Shown here piece after piece: positions 20,311 through 29,674 of a DNA stretch of 35,756 nt. The notes beneath the pieces were generated by a model, which was not told the DNA's origin, did no database searches, and saw nothing but the letters and a program-made list of their open reading frames with translations. The stretch is from Gnetum montanum (lineage: Eukaryota; Streptophyta; Gnetopsida; Gnetales; Gnetaceae): contig MNCI01003473.1 in NCBI GenBank assembly GCA_015680685.1, positions 88,635 through 124,390 of the forward strand, read 5' to 3'. The position numbers and the translations under genes were made by a program. The first letter of the stretch is position 1. Each line of letters opens with the position of its first letter.

Positions 20311-22375
20311 TGGAAGAGGTGTGGATGGATTTGGAGGATGGTGTGGGTATGGAGTGTCTCCTAGAGGAGAAGGAGTCCTTCTAAAGTACTCCCAAACTTG
20401 GTAGTGATGGTGGGGAGTTTTGTGACTCTTAGAGTCACTTGGAGAAATCGGCTCCTGCACATAATATCCATAAGGTTCAAGCTACCGATAAGGGTACTGA
20501 TGTTTCGACGATGGCATCCCCTATGACTATGGGTATTGCCACTACTGATGCTATCCGATGGGTTGTGTCAGAGTTCCACTTGGATAATACATTAATGGTT
20601 GGTGGAAATGCCTTGGGTTACCTTGGGGATAAGGTAACCTACGGGGTGTTTGTTGTTGATTAAGTCTTGGATTAAGTGCATACACCCCAGAATCTTGTAG
20701 ATGTGAGATGATTGGGAAACTTCCCTTAGGATGGTCATAGTGGCAAATCTCACATCCATCGTCATCGTCTGTGTCTGAATCCACAACCACATCAGAGTTA
20801 GTGATTTTCCCCTTACCCTTNGATTGGTGACTCATCCTCTTCATCACAAAATTTCACTCCCTTCTTTCAAAGAGAGGGATCATAGTTGTATTCTTCCGCA
20901 CTTTCCCTTTTTCATAGCTCACCTTCTTCTTTTACTACTTGCTCCAACAAGCGATGTACTTCATGGGCTCTAAGTTGAAAGAGTCTCCCTTGGGCATAAG
21001 TCCCAAGGGTTCTTCTAGTTTCATGCCTTAGTCCATTCACGATGTGGCGAAGTTGATCCCGTTGAGCGTAACCATGGCCTGGGCAATGATGTAACAATGT
21101 GTAGTAGTGGGCCATGATAGCATCCAAGGGTTCATGAGTACCTTGCTTTCAGCCTTGGATCTGCTTACACAAATTAGACACTTGGGAGTATGTTTGATAC
21201 TTATCATTGAAGAGTTCTAGCATCGTACTCCACCTCCTGATGGTTTCCGGTTCTAAGGACCAGTACCAACTCTCTGCTTCCCTGATGAGTGTCCTTGGGA
21301 ACAACTTAAGTTTTTGCCACTCATTTTCTATATTCTACAAGGCATAGGCATCATGGAATGCCTATAAATGATGCTGCGAATCAGCGTTGTATCCCTCCTC
21401 AAAGCGTGGGATATTATTCATGTCTAAATGCTTGATCCAACTATCTTTTAAATGCCTTGTGGGAATTCTAACTACCTCTGTTATGTCAAGCATACTTCAG
21501 GTTGCAAGTAGGGGCTCCTCATGATCATCTCCTTCATGATGCCTGTGATGTCTTCATCGTTCCCTACTTTCCCTACGTCCTTGCCCTTGTCCTCTCTCTC
21601 GACTCTCTTGTCAAGGTCTCTCATTTTTCTTACCTTTATCCTCTCCATTATGCTCGTGATGGTTGCATCCAGATGTGGAAGGAGAGGGTGAATGATGTGA
21701 AGAAGGGAAAGCAGAAGGGGAACCATCGCCATGATGATGTTTCTTACCTTCTCTTTGGCTGCTACGGCCCCGATCATGGTGACGATCTAAGTGCCCATCC
21801 TTAGCATAAGTTTTTGTTCCCTCTATGAATAGTTGGAGTTCACGGGCATCAGAACCAGGGTTATGTATCGTTGATCATAGGTTCTGATACCCAACCTCCT
21901 CACTTTCATTAAGAGGGGGAACATCTCTTGATAGCGAACTAGTTATAAATGGTTCACCATCTCTAGTTTCACTAAGGACATGCGGGACCTCTTTGCCCTT
22001 CAACAGTGTATGTTGGCTCTTCTTCCTTGAGTCCCTCATACATTGTGCTTCTGTGGGATAATAATTCCTTGAGTCAAAATCTTCCACAACATATTCTGCA
22101 TACAATTCTGTCATGCCAATCTGTGCCAAAGCACGGAAAGGCATGTTAGAGACTGATCAATCTGGAGGTAACACGATGTTACCTTGCAAATCTCTCCATC
22201 GTAGCTGTTCGTCTTGATGGAGGATAAAGGTAAAATTTGGAATATACTCATTGGGATGAGTATAAACTATCTTGTATTGTTTAGGACTTGGCTGATTTTG
22301 GTTATGTATTTTATGTTGCCGACTATCTCATGTATGGTCCTTAGGTGGTGAGTTGCTCTTATGAGAAGAAGACAT
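20311..22375 (-). pseudogene. RE3 gag, decayed
   Basis: Gag of RE3, the copy with the longest readable N-terminal half. The ATG is at 22,375-22,373 (MSSSHKSNSPPKDH). The plus strand encodes nothing here. N-terminal block: NEYIPNFTFILHQDEQLRWR (about 22,200-22,260). A domain with MPFRALAQIGMTELYAEYVV follows (about 22,080-22,144). A charged Arg/Asp/Glu/His-rich spacer lies at about 21,480-21,800. The central capsid-like block is at about 20,920-21,450. The zinc knuckle is CEICHYDHPKGSF (about 20,722-20,760), with the last Cys replaced by Ser. Its C-terminal tail is cut at about 20,310. About 185 bp between capsid and knuckle are missing at an N base (20,821). Stops are fewer than in RE2. Confidence 0.87.
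20821..20821. other. Ambiguous base N, probable assembly gap
   Basis: The only N in the window. In RE1 the two flanking sequences (CCCTTACCCTTGC near 4,795 and GGTGACTCTTCTTC near 4,986) are separated by about 185 bp of gag. In RE3 they are joined through this single N. It most likely marks a collapsed or unresolved gap rather than a biological deletion. Confidence 0.7.
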
Positions 22376-22432
22376 TGTTATTGGTGTGCTAATTATACCG
22401 TTATATAAATTTTTCTTTAATTAACTGATGCA
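22376..22432 (-). other. RE3 leader remnant
   Basis: About 57 bp of AT-rich leader between gag and the truncated LTR. The tRNA-Asp primer-binding site that should lie here is absent. The jump goes from TTTAATTAAC directly to GATGCAACCGCGGC of the LTR interior. Confidence 0.6.
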
Positions 22433-23024
22433 ACCGCGGCTACCAAACGCTAATCGTTGCTGGGATCACCACACGTAACGCATGTGCTCGAAGTGGTCAT
22501 ACTAAGGCACTTAACTAGGAGGAAAGGGTTGAGAGAATCTAATCTAGCCTAAGTGTGATGAGCAGCCGATTCCTTGACTAACCATACACATCTTTGTGCA
22601 TGACTACCACTGGGATTACCAAGCACAGATCCTAAATACGCCACTAGGTTACCAAGTAGTCACACTAGATGCTCGTAACCAAGTCGTACTCATACCGAGT
22701 TGCGATGAGCAGCTAATTCCTTGACTATCCGTACACATCCTTAGATGCTCGTAATCAAGTTGTACTTATTCCGCATTACTAAGAGAAAGCAATAAATAAC
22801 AATGAATAAAATCCTATTCCATGCACTGCAAGGTTTATCCAAGAAGTTCATCTTTATTGCCATACACAACTTGTGTTCAGGTACAATGTTGCTCGAATAA
22901 AGATTCGTTCACTTTAGGACTCCTACTACGGGCACATGGAAAATATTCTATCTCTAGAGTGATCAAACTACCAAAGTTTCCCTACTTCTAACCCAGGATG
23001 ATGAAACAAGGGAGAGCCACCTCT

Positions 23025-23032
23025 TATTTATA
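23025..23032 (-). promoter_or_regulatory. RE3 right LTR TATA box
   Basis: TATAAATA on the minus strand, about 118 bp inside the LTR 5' end. It is directly preceded (minus-strand sense) by the GATATC dyad array. Confidence 0.65.
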
Positions 23033-23042
23033 GACTTGGTAG

Positions 23043-23144
23043 TGGACCGTGATATCACGTACGTGACATCGTAGGGGACGACATGATATCGTGACTGTTG
23101 CGATATCATGTACGTGATATCGTGGCCTATGCGATATCGTGTCT
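23043..23144. repeat. GATATC/CACGTACGTG dyad array in RE3 U3
   Basis: Five GATATC words occur within about 100 bp, most followed by CGTG or CACG. The best dyad is GATATCATGTACGTGATATC (imperfect palindrome); another is ATCACGTACGTGACATC. The stretch is rich in CpG while the surrounding DNA is CpG-poor. A weaker version is in the RE5 LTR (30,545-30,612) and the truncated RE3 left LTR (about 20,272-20,300). Likely a transcription-factor array or a hairpin-forming segment; ACGTG is the core of plant G-box/ABRE elements. Confidence 0.8.
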
Positions 23145-23149
23145 CATCA

Positions 23150-23154
23150 ATTGG
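23150..23154. repeat. Target-site duplication of RE3, right copy (ATTGG)
   Basis: Identical to 19,324-19,328. Removing 19,329-23,154 restores an LTR colinear with RE5 (GTACCTAAGCACC...ATTGGCAATAAAGATG against GTACTTGAGCACA...ACGACAATAAAGACAA). Confidence 0.9.
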
Positions 23155-23709
23155 CAATAAAGATGAGCTTTCTACAAACCTTGTAGCATTTGCAAATAGA
23201 TTAATGTTTACTTTAAATGAATTTTTTATTTCATTAATTTACTTTAATGCATTAGCTTAATTAATTAAATAGCAATTAATTAATACACACAAGTACGAAC
23301 ATTTTGACCATAACCTTTGATAATCCCAATAGCAGTTAATGCTTGATAACCTAGTAACGTTGCAATGTTCTATAGGATGTGTACAGTAAATGGGAATAAA
23401 TCCTTATGTTAGGATTAGTTAAATATTAGTTAGTTACTAGATTATTTAAACATTTGATTACCTTATTTTCTAGCACTTAGGTGATTTAAATGATAAAATA
23501 TAAAATGATAAAAATCATATGTCTTAGTTACACTTAACCATACACTTGCACCTCATAAGTGAAATTGAGAAGACAACAATCACATCCTTGATATTCACTA
23601 CCTAGACCCATTGTACTTAGAGAGATAAAGTCTACAAAATTTGACTAGATCACTTAGTAAATGCTAGTGATTTGTATGGTTGGATGTAGGGACTGCTCGC
23701 TACTCATCA
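23155..23709 (+). mobile_element. RE2 3' LTR, right part
   Basis: Begins CAATAAAGATGAGC and aligns with RE5 LTR 30,798-31,352: ACCTTG(T/A)AGCAT, TTAATTAAT blocks, GATGTGTAC(A/G), CTTAACCATACA, GGTTG(G/A)A(T/C)GTAGGG, ending CTACTCATCA. No PBS follows, as expected for a 3' LTR. Confidence 0.83.
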
Positions 23710-24505
23710 TCATATCTACAATATCATCATTAAATTAGTTAAAATTTTTATGAGTTTAAATGGAAAAATGAGCAAAATGGATAGTCTAGAAGGTGTGAAG
23801 ATGCTCCAAAGGGTTCTTGATCATAGATGATACTTACAATATAGGAATTAGTCTTTAAAAGTATGTGAAAGAAGGAGTTTGGACAAGGTAAGTCAATTAA
23901 ACTTTTAGGAGATGGTTGATCAAAATTGTTGAACGTATGAATGAATATGAAAATGTAGGAAAATAAAAAATGATTATTTAAGTATTCAAGACATATAAGA
24001 TGATATGAAATTAGTCATCAAATATGAAATGCAAGAGTTATACAAGTGGATCCTTCCCAAAGTAGGCTCCTACCCTTAATGTCCATATATAACTACACCT
24101 ACAAGTGTCCATAGGCACTCAAGAAGTTGAATGTAAATCATAACTATATTATAAGACATACATATTGGTATTACCTTAATAAGAAAATAACACTATATTA
24201 TTCCAAATCATAAAATTATGATTATATATAATAGTGAAGTGAAATGGTAGTAGCAGGGATTGTAGAAAATGGGACATGATGTGTCTTACCATAGGCATAA
24301 TGAATTCTATGTGTAATGCATGATTAAGATGGTCATTAGCCTTTTTGTTCAAGATCCAAATCAAGTTTATACCACTTTGTGGCATTGCATTGTATCATCC
24401 CAAAACTAATAACCATAAAACTATCACAACTACAACAAAATATTATCACATGGTAATGAAGTACAATGAAATAATTTATTAACAACATAGTTTATTTAAA
24501 AGAAG
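23710..24505. other. AT-rich sequence of unknown origin
   Basis: I find no coding region, RNA gene or recognisable repeat. It lies between the end of RE2 and the first recognisable RE4 noncoding sequence. If RE2 inserted into RE4, this would be RE4 3' sequence too diverged to align by eye. Confidence 0.4.
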
Positions 24506-25420
24506 ACTTACCCATTAGATAGAGGAGTGCCTTCAGGCATGGTCAACATATCTTTCTAGCTCCATAACCAATGTGAGTTTAAGAAACCTTGAAATTTTTG
24601 AGAATTCACCTACTTTCAAGCATGGGTAATTTGTCTTTCTAGTGGAACCTCTAGAAATTTTTATTATGTGTATTTATTATATTATGACTATATCAATCTT
24701 ACCAAAGGACTAACTTTAGGCATGGATAACATGTTTTTCTAGTAACATGGTAAGACAAAACTTATTTTATAACACACTTCCATTTTTTATAAGAAGTCAA
24801 GTAAATAATACAACTTAATAGTATAACAATACTTATAGTAGTAGCTTTAAAAAATCCACAAATCTCCTTGATGTCATACCCTTTTCACTTCCACTTGGTT
24901 CTTCACTTTTCCATTTAGGCATAATGATCATTAGTTTATTTTAGTTTTATTATGAAAGAATTTCATTATGTCTATGATAAGAACCTCTTATTATTGGAAA
25001 TAAGTGGATGGATGATGTGGTCTCAATCTATATAGAATTAATTCTTTCATGATTTGATGTGAAATTCTCATTATTTCAAATACATCTTATTTATTTCTTT
25101 ACATTTTATTAGAAAAAATGATAAAAATATGTACATGAAAAATGGTAAAACTATATAAAAAAATGAGAAATAGCTAAGAATGAAAAACATATAAAGAAGT
25201 TGAAAGATATGAAAGAATGAAAAATGATAAGAAATGTGAAAAATATAAAAGAATAGAAAACATATGAAAGAATGTAGAAAAATAAAAAAAATAGAAAAGT
25301 ATGACAAAAAACTGTAAACTAAAAACTGATAAAATAAAAAAGATAAAATACACTTATTAATTCCTATTCAAGATAGGGCACCTCTCCCATAATTGAACTC
25401 ATAGGCAATTTTTTGGAAAA
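24506..25420 (-). other. RE4 3' noncoding region
   Basis: Matches noncoding parts of RE1 and RE2 in reverse. CATATCTTTCTAGCTCCATAACC (24,547 onward) pairs with RE2 14,620-14,641; GTGGATGGATGATGTGGTCTC (about 25,003) with RE1 about 60-85 and RE2 about 14,318; the A-rich 25,105-25,345 tract with the RE1/RE2 T-rich arrays; and CACCTCTCCCATAATTGAAC (about 25,379) with the integrase-tail end of RE1 (about 353-375). The hydrophobic reading frame through the A-rich tract is an artefact. Confidence 0.65.
24531..24750. repeat. Three dispersed copies of a ~35-bp noncoding motif
   Basis: Units near (T/C)TTCAGGCATGG..AACAT..(C/T)TTTCTAG start at about 24,531, 24,613 and 24,713. RE2 has one clear copy on the other strand (about 14,625-14,658). 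The expansion is therefore specific to RE4. Confidence 0.6.
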
Positions 25421-25860
25421 TGGACTGCACATCTTCAAGATCATATAATTTAATTTTCATATTTATCATCCTTAGTTATTTATATTTTTTTATTATCCTT
25501 TGTAACATGATCATAATCAAGTTTTCATCTTGTGAAGATAAAGATCTTGTTAGACTAGATGATATTCTTATTTTAGAAGGTCTAGATATGTTTTCTTATT
25601 TTTTCTTAATTTCAAGTTTTGAGTTTCCATGTTTAATGCTTGTTATTGTTGTATGGTCATGGTTTAGGATATTCTTTTGTGACTTCTTAATTTGAACTAT
25701 TTTCTTGGAGTATAAATTAATAAGTAGATTGGATGTTTCCATGTAGGTTTTGAATAATTTTGTGTCTTTTGATTTAGTGATCATAGTTTCTTTCTACATA
25801 CACACTTGTTTTTCAAATTTGATGTGGGCTAGTGTAAGGATCATGTTGAAATTTTGAACT
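25421..25860 (-). other. RE4 deletion zone between PR and 3' region
   Basis: RT, RNase H and integrase should lie here but are absent. The 440 bp contain no recognisable pol block. A minus-strand stretch of 62 codons (25,596-25,784, Lys/Ile/Thr-rich) may be residual PR-RT linker, but I cannot align it convincingly. Confidence 0.45.
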
Positions 25861-26420
25861 TTGGTTCACAAATGCATCCTTCTTCATCATAAGTAATGCA
25901 TAGAATTCTTTATGTTTGTATGGCTTCTTGCTCATCTTCCTTGGAAATTTCTAAGGAAAAGTCTCACATTCCTAGCTTAGCATCAATTGTGCTAAGCCAT
26001 GCTCTTCTCATAATAATAAGAAATTCCTTATTATCATTATTCACATCAATCATAAGAAAATCTACTGGATGAGACCACCCATTGGTAGTGGTCATCACAT
26101 TTTCTATCTATTCCAGAGGAATGGTTATTAATTTGCAAGCTCTAGACTTATGTTGCACTTCTTTAATAGGGATAAATTCTAGATCTTGTACATATCTTGA
26201 GAAATGAGATGCACTCCTAACCTAGAATCTAGTAGAGCTTTACATAATGTGTTTTCAGTAATTTACAAATAAATTAGAGGATTTCCATAATCTATTCTTT
26301 TCTTAAGAGGAGTTTCTACTTTTATCCAATCTGATATTGTATTAGTTAGGATGATAGTTGTAAGCTTTTGATTTGATTATTGTGAAAGCATGATAGTTGT
26401 AGGAGGATCTATCATAGAAG
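25861..26420 (-). pseudogene. RE4 aspartic protease, decayed
   Basis: Minus-strand reading CKALLDSRLGVHLISQDMY (about 26,190-26,250) corresponds to CKALLDSGSNVNMISQEMY of RE1. The catalytic Asp is kept, but the Gly of the DSG motif is Arg and SN is changed. The next block (SILDAKLGM-type text, about 25,965-26,010) matches the RE1 segment at 3,640-3,680 (both plus strands read TGCTAAGCCATGCTCTT or a near variant). It is followed on the left by the pol deletion. Confidence 0.75.
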
Positions 26421-28865
26421 GGACATGATTAGAGGAAGTTATTACTCTATCAACCTTTTCTAGACTTGTTCTAAAGAAAGGACATTTCCTAGATTTGTAT
26501 GTAGTACTACTAATATGATCCTTACTTTATATATTAACTACATGGTAGCACTTTTCTACTATGGTTATGATGGAAGTTCTCCTTACTTGAATAGTGGTGG
26601 TAATGGTGGTAGAGGATTAGGAGCTTAGTAAGAGCGACCTAGTGTTGATTGAGATGTCTAAGGATAAGGATCCATGCATGATGTTATGGATCTATGGTAT
26701 TCAGGTAAATAGTAGGAAGAGAAAGTATGTACATGATTATTTCAAGTAGAGATAGGATGTTGTACATAGTATCCATAGGAATCAAGTTACCTGTATGGAT
26801 ACTACTACCTTGATGGTAGTATTCCCCATGATTGTGGTTGTTGCCACTACTGCTAGTAATGTTCTTGTGGTTGAGGATAATCCTCACTTGGATAGTATGG
26901 TTATTAGTAGGGCTTTCTAAAATTACCTTGTGGATAAGGTAATTTCCTAGGAATTTATTCCTTAACAAACTTTGAACTAAGTACATATGCCTCAGATTCT
27001 TGTAAGTGGGTCGTAATAGGATAACTTCTCTTAGGATGTTCATAATGGTACACTTTGCAATCTCTGTCATCTTCTTATAGTTAGCACATCCATTGTCCTT
27101 TTTCTTCTTTCTATCTTTATTTTTTTTGAAGGCTTGCTCAAATATTTCTTCCACTATTTTGAGTGCTGTAGTAAATTTTTCATCCATGGAATCCCACATT
27201 TTCTATACCTTTGTTGCAATATCACTTACTAATTTTTGGATGGGTAGAGTCTTTTGTTGGATTACATCTTCTACTATTTCTTCTTCTTATGTTTTGAATA
27301 TTCTTACATCTCTCTTTCTAATATATGAGTCACTGTTATATTCTTTAGTTAATTTCCTTCATAACTCTCCCTCCTCTTTTGCAACTTGGTTGATCAACCT
27401 TTGGATCTAATGCCTATCATCTTAGATAATCTGCCTTAGGCATATACTTCAAGGGTTTCTATTTTTTTTTGCTCCTTAGCCCATCAATAATATGTTGTAG
27501 TTATTCTCATTGAGAAAATCCTTAGCCTAGGAATTGATGCAATAAGGAGTAACACTTACCCATTACTACATCAAGGGATTCATGTATCCCATGTTTCCAT
27601 CCTTGGATCTATTTTCTTAAATTTGACACTCTAGAATAAGTTTGATACCTGTCATTAAAAAGTTCAATATTGGTACTTCATTTGCAAATTAATTTTGGTT
27701 CTAGGAATTTGTACCATCTCTTCACTTTCTTTATGAGTGTCCTAGGAAGCAACTTTAGTTTCTACCAATTATTCTTAATGTTCTATAGGATGCATGCATC
27801 ATGGAAGGCTTGGAGATGATGTTGTGGATTTGGATTATATCCACCTTCAAATTTTGGGATATTATTTATGTTAATTTTCTTGATGCAAGTATTCCTTAAA
27901 TGTTTGGTAGGAATATACATTGCTTCCTTGATGTTAATCATATTGTAAGTAGCTAATAGGGGTTCTTCATAGACTTCAAGTTCGTAGGCTTTGTTGTAGT
28001 GGTGACCCCTCTAATGCTCGTGATGCTCTCTTCTCTTATATATGATTCTTTCTCCTATTTTTTCATGGTCATCTTCCTCTTCATCAAGATTTCTTCTTAT
28101 ATTTGTATGTCTCTCATAATCTCTTCTTCTTTTCCCATTATGGTCCTTTAGTCTTCATTCCATCCTATTAGAATCTATTAATGAATGTGAAGAAGAAGAG
28201 GGAGGAGTTGGAGAACAGTGCTAGCTGGTTCTCATTTTGTGACTTCTTGATGCATCTCTTCTAGATCCATTGGAGGTCTTAGGCCTTGAATTCCTCCTAA
28301 GTCTAGAGTCCATCTTATTTCTTCTAGTGGTTTCTTCAAGAGCTAAATGTAGCTTTATTTTGATGGGATCTTCAATAAGAATTATTGATGTTTGGGAATA
28401 AGATCCATAATTTTGATAGAATCTTTCAAATTCAAATGAGACATCTTCATTTACTTCCAAAACAACTATGCATGATGTCTTCTTTCCTTTATCTTATTCA
28501 TATCTTGTCTTCATAATGACATCCCTTCTTGCTTGAGCCTCTATTGGCTAAAATGACCTAGTCATGTCTCTAGTAACCTGAAATCCTTCTTGCACATGGT
28601 CAAGACTTGACCTCATGAGGGCTTCTTGAACCATGAATAATGTTGAACATTTGAGTGGAAAGATAATATTTTCCTGTAAGTCTCTCCATCTAAGTTGTTC
28701 ATCATGGTGAAATATGAATGTAAAATTGGGATAATAAGGATTAGTATGAGCATATAAAATTTTGGTTTTCACTAGTGCAATACAATCTTCTTCATTGTAA
28801 TCTCTCTCATAAATTTCATTAAGACCCATAACATGTGAATATTTTTCTTTAATTGTAGAAGCCAT
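26421..28865 (-). pseudogene. RE4 gag, strongly diverged and decayed
   Basis: Gag of the most diverged copy. The ATG is at 28,865-28,863, opening 105 codons (MASTIKEKYSHVMGLNE..., with NPYYPNFTFIFHHDEQLRWR at about 28,680-28,740, the block shared with RE3). Next is a Ser/Arg-rich spacer (28,221-28,460, SRLRRNSRPKTSNGSRRD). The central capsid-like block is in fragments at about 27,400-27,950. A 171-codon open stretch (26,684-27,199) starts MWDSMDEKFTTALKIVEE and includes a Lys-rich run and a ruined zinc knuckle. The Pro/Gln tail has become Asn/His/Ile-rich. The whole gag is A+T-richer than the other copies, consistent with greater age. Confidence 0.82.
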
Positions 28866-28988
28866 GTTAATTTATTTTTGATGCTTAAGTGTGTATATTT
28901 CAAAAATAATTCTAAGTATGAAATATGTACTTTGTGATACTTGATACAACAAAATTTGTAAAATAAACTAGCTAGAAAACATAGACAC

Positions 28989-29006
28989 ATCCCAACAATG
29001 GTGCCA
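28989..29006 (-). other. RE4 primer-binding site, tRNA-Asp type
   Basis: The plus strand ATCCCAACAATGGTGCCA matches the plant tRNA-Asp 3' end at 12 of 18 bases, and five of the six differences are transitions. One base separates it from the LTR terminus at 29,008, the same spacing as RE1 and RE5. Confidence 0.75.
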
Positions 29007-29007
29007 A

Positions 29008-29526
29008 TGACCAATGGTTGGGTATTCCAACACTCAACCATATAAGTTACAAATGTTCACATGTGACTAGATCGTAATCCATGGATAGAAAATGTAAGAA
29101 TACTAGTAAGTTGATGTTAACTTCATAATCTAATGAACCCCTAATCATCTTTAGTTTTGAATAAAATTTACTTCCATTTTTATTTTTTTTATTATCTAAT
29201 CATATTGAAGTACATTGAATTCTTCAATTGTATGTTATATTTACTAATGACCTTTTTGAATTCTGTGTATCATAGGATATAATGGAAATGATAAAAAATA
29301 GATGATATATTAATCCACAAAGTGAACTTCAATCAACTAGCATTGACCTAAATCAAATCAATTCCTATAGCAATGGTGATGGAAATTGATACCACAAATT
29401 CAAAACTCTTAGAATGAAGATATCAATCTATATTGTAAGAATGATGAAGATTGATACTCAAGAGACATAGTAACTATGATTTAGATCAATGAACAATATT
29501 TGTACCAATAATATTGATCTACATCA
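29008..29526 (-). mobile_element. RE4 5' LTR, diverged
   Basis: Starts (plus strand) TGACCAATGGTTGGGTATTCC, clearly related to TGATGAGTGGTGAGGTACCCC of RE1, followed by CACTCAACCATA as in the other copies. The middle is AT-rich and hard to align. I place the outer end at CTACATCA (29,526) by analogy with CTCATCA; this is uncertain. A TATA-like GATATATTAATC lies at about 29,302. No second LTR of RE4 is visible. Confidence 0.6.
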
Positions 29527-29560
29527 ATTTCCACAATGTAAATCAATATGTTTATTTAAG
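29340..29560. repeat. Interspersed ATCAAT/ATTGAT words and a dyad in RE4 U3
   Basis: Repeated ATCAAT, ATTGAT and GATCAAT words occur, with a dyad of TAGATCAAT (about 29,485) against ATTGATCTA (about 29,512). They lie in the same LTR slot as the repeat arrays of RE1, RE2, RE3 and RE5. The region is AT-rich, so some occurrences are expected by chance. Confidence 0.4.
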
Positions 29561-29624
29561 ATAATTTTCTAAATTTACAATGCATGTCTTTCCAATATAC
29601 AAGGAGGTACCTTAATCAAGTTGG

Positions 29625-29650
29625 GAAGGGGGGAGGGGGAATGTAATACC
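29625..29650 (+). other. Candidate polypurine tract and LTR start of another element
   Basis: GGGAAGGGGGGAGGGGGAA is followed at once by TGTAATACC. A polypurine tract abutting TG is the hallmark of a 3' LTR boundary, and LTRs beginning TGTAA(T/C)(A/G)CC are common in plant chromoviruses (for example Tekay/Del). None of the RE1-RE5 LTRs starts this way, so this would be a different family. No matching LTR end or second LTR can be seen. Confidence 0.5.
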
Positions 29651-29674
29651 TAGGAGAACCCACATCAATCTAAA

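Larger units (their letters stand above)
19329..23149 (-). mobile_element. RE3, internally deleted gag-only element
   Basis: A minus-strand element of 3,821 bp between perfect ATTGG duplications. On the plus strand it begins TGATGAGTGG and ends TCTCATCA. It contains a left (3') LTR lacking its inner U3 end, gag, and a right (5') LTR lacking its inner about 300 bp. Protease, RT, RNase H, IN, any extra ORF, the polypurine tract and the PBS are all missing. Because the outer ends and duplications are intact, it integrated as a normal element (or a gag-bearing nonautonomous one) and was trimmed later. It cannot now be reverse-transcribed. Confidence 0.9.
22433..23149 (-). mobile_element. RE3 5' LTR, inner end deleted
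   Basis: Aligns with 19,640-20,310 of the left LTR but lacks the first about 310 bp (plus-strand sense), together with the PBS. Its outer end is complete and finishes CGTGTCTCATCA, followed by the ATTGG duplication. It keeps the full U3 dyad module and the TATA box at 23,025-23,032. It also shows the internal GATGAGCAGCCGATTCCTTGAC duplication (about 22,557 and 22,705). Confidence 0.87.
7657..23709 (+). mobile_element. RE2, Athila/Tat-like element with nested RE3
   Basis: A plus-strand Ty3/gypsy element from its leader to its 3' LTR end. The order is leader, gag, PR, RT, RNase H, IN, long 3' noncoding region, promoter-like patch, extra ORF, 3' LTR. Its 5' LTR and PBS are absent because RE1 lies where they should be; if RE1 inserted into the leader, they are beyond the left edge of the window. 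RE3 interrupts the 3' LTR. All genes contain multiple stops and frameshifts. The 3' LTR ends CTCATCA at 23,709 (a second CATCA allows 23,712). The following TCATA (or TATCT) is the predicted target duplication. Confidence 0.8.

Noticed and set aside
22432-23709. Head-to-head LTRs as a palindromic amplification or inversion.
   Set aside because: The ATTGG target duplication and the clean rejoining of the RE2 LTR explain it as simple nested insertion.
25071-25307. Phe/Ile/Tyr-rich 78-residue frame that looks like a membrane protein.
   Set aside because: It is the complement of an A-rich noncoding tract shared with RE1 and RE2 3' regions.
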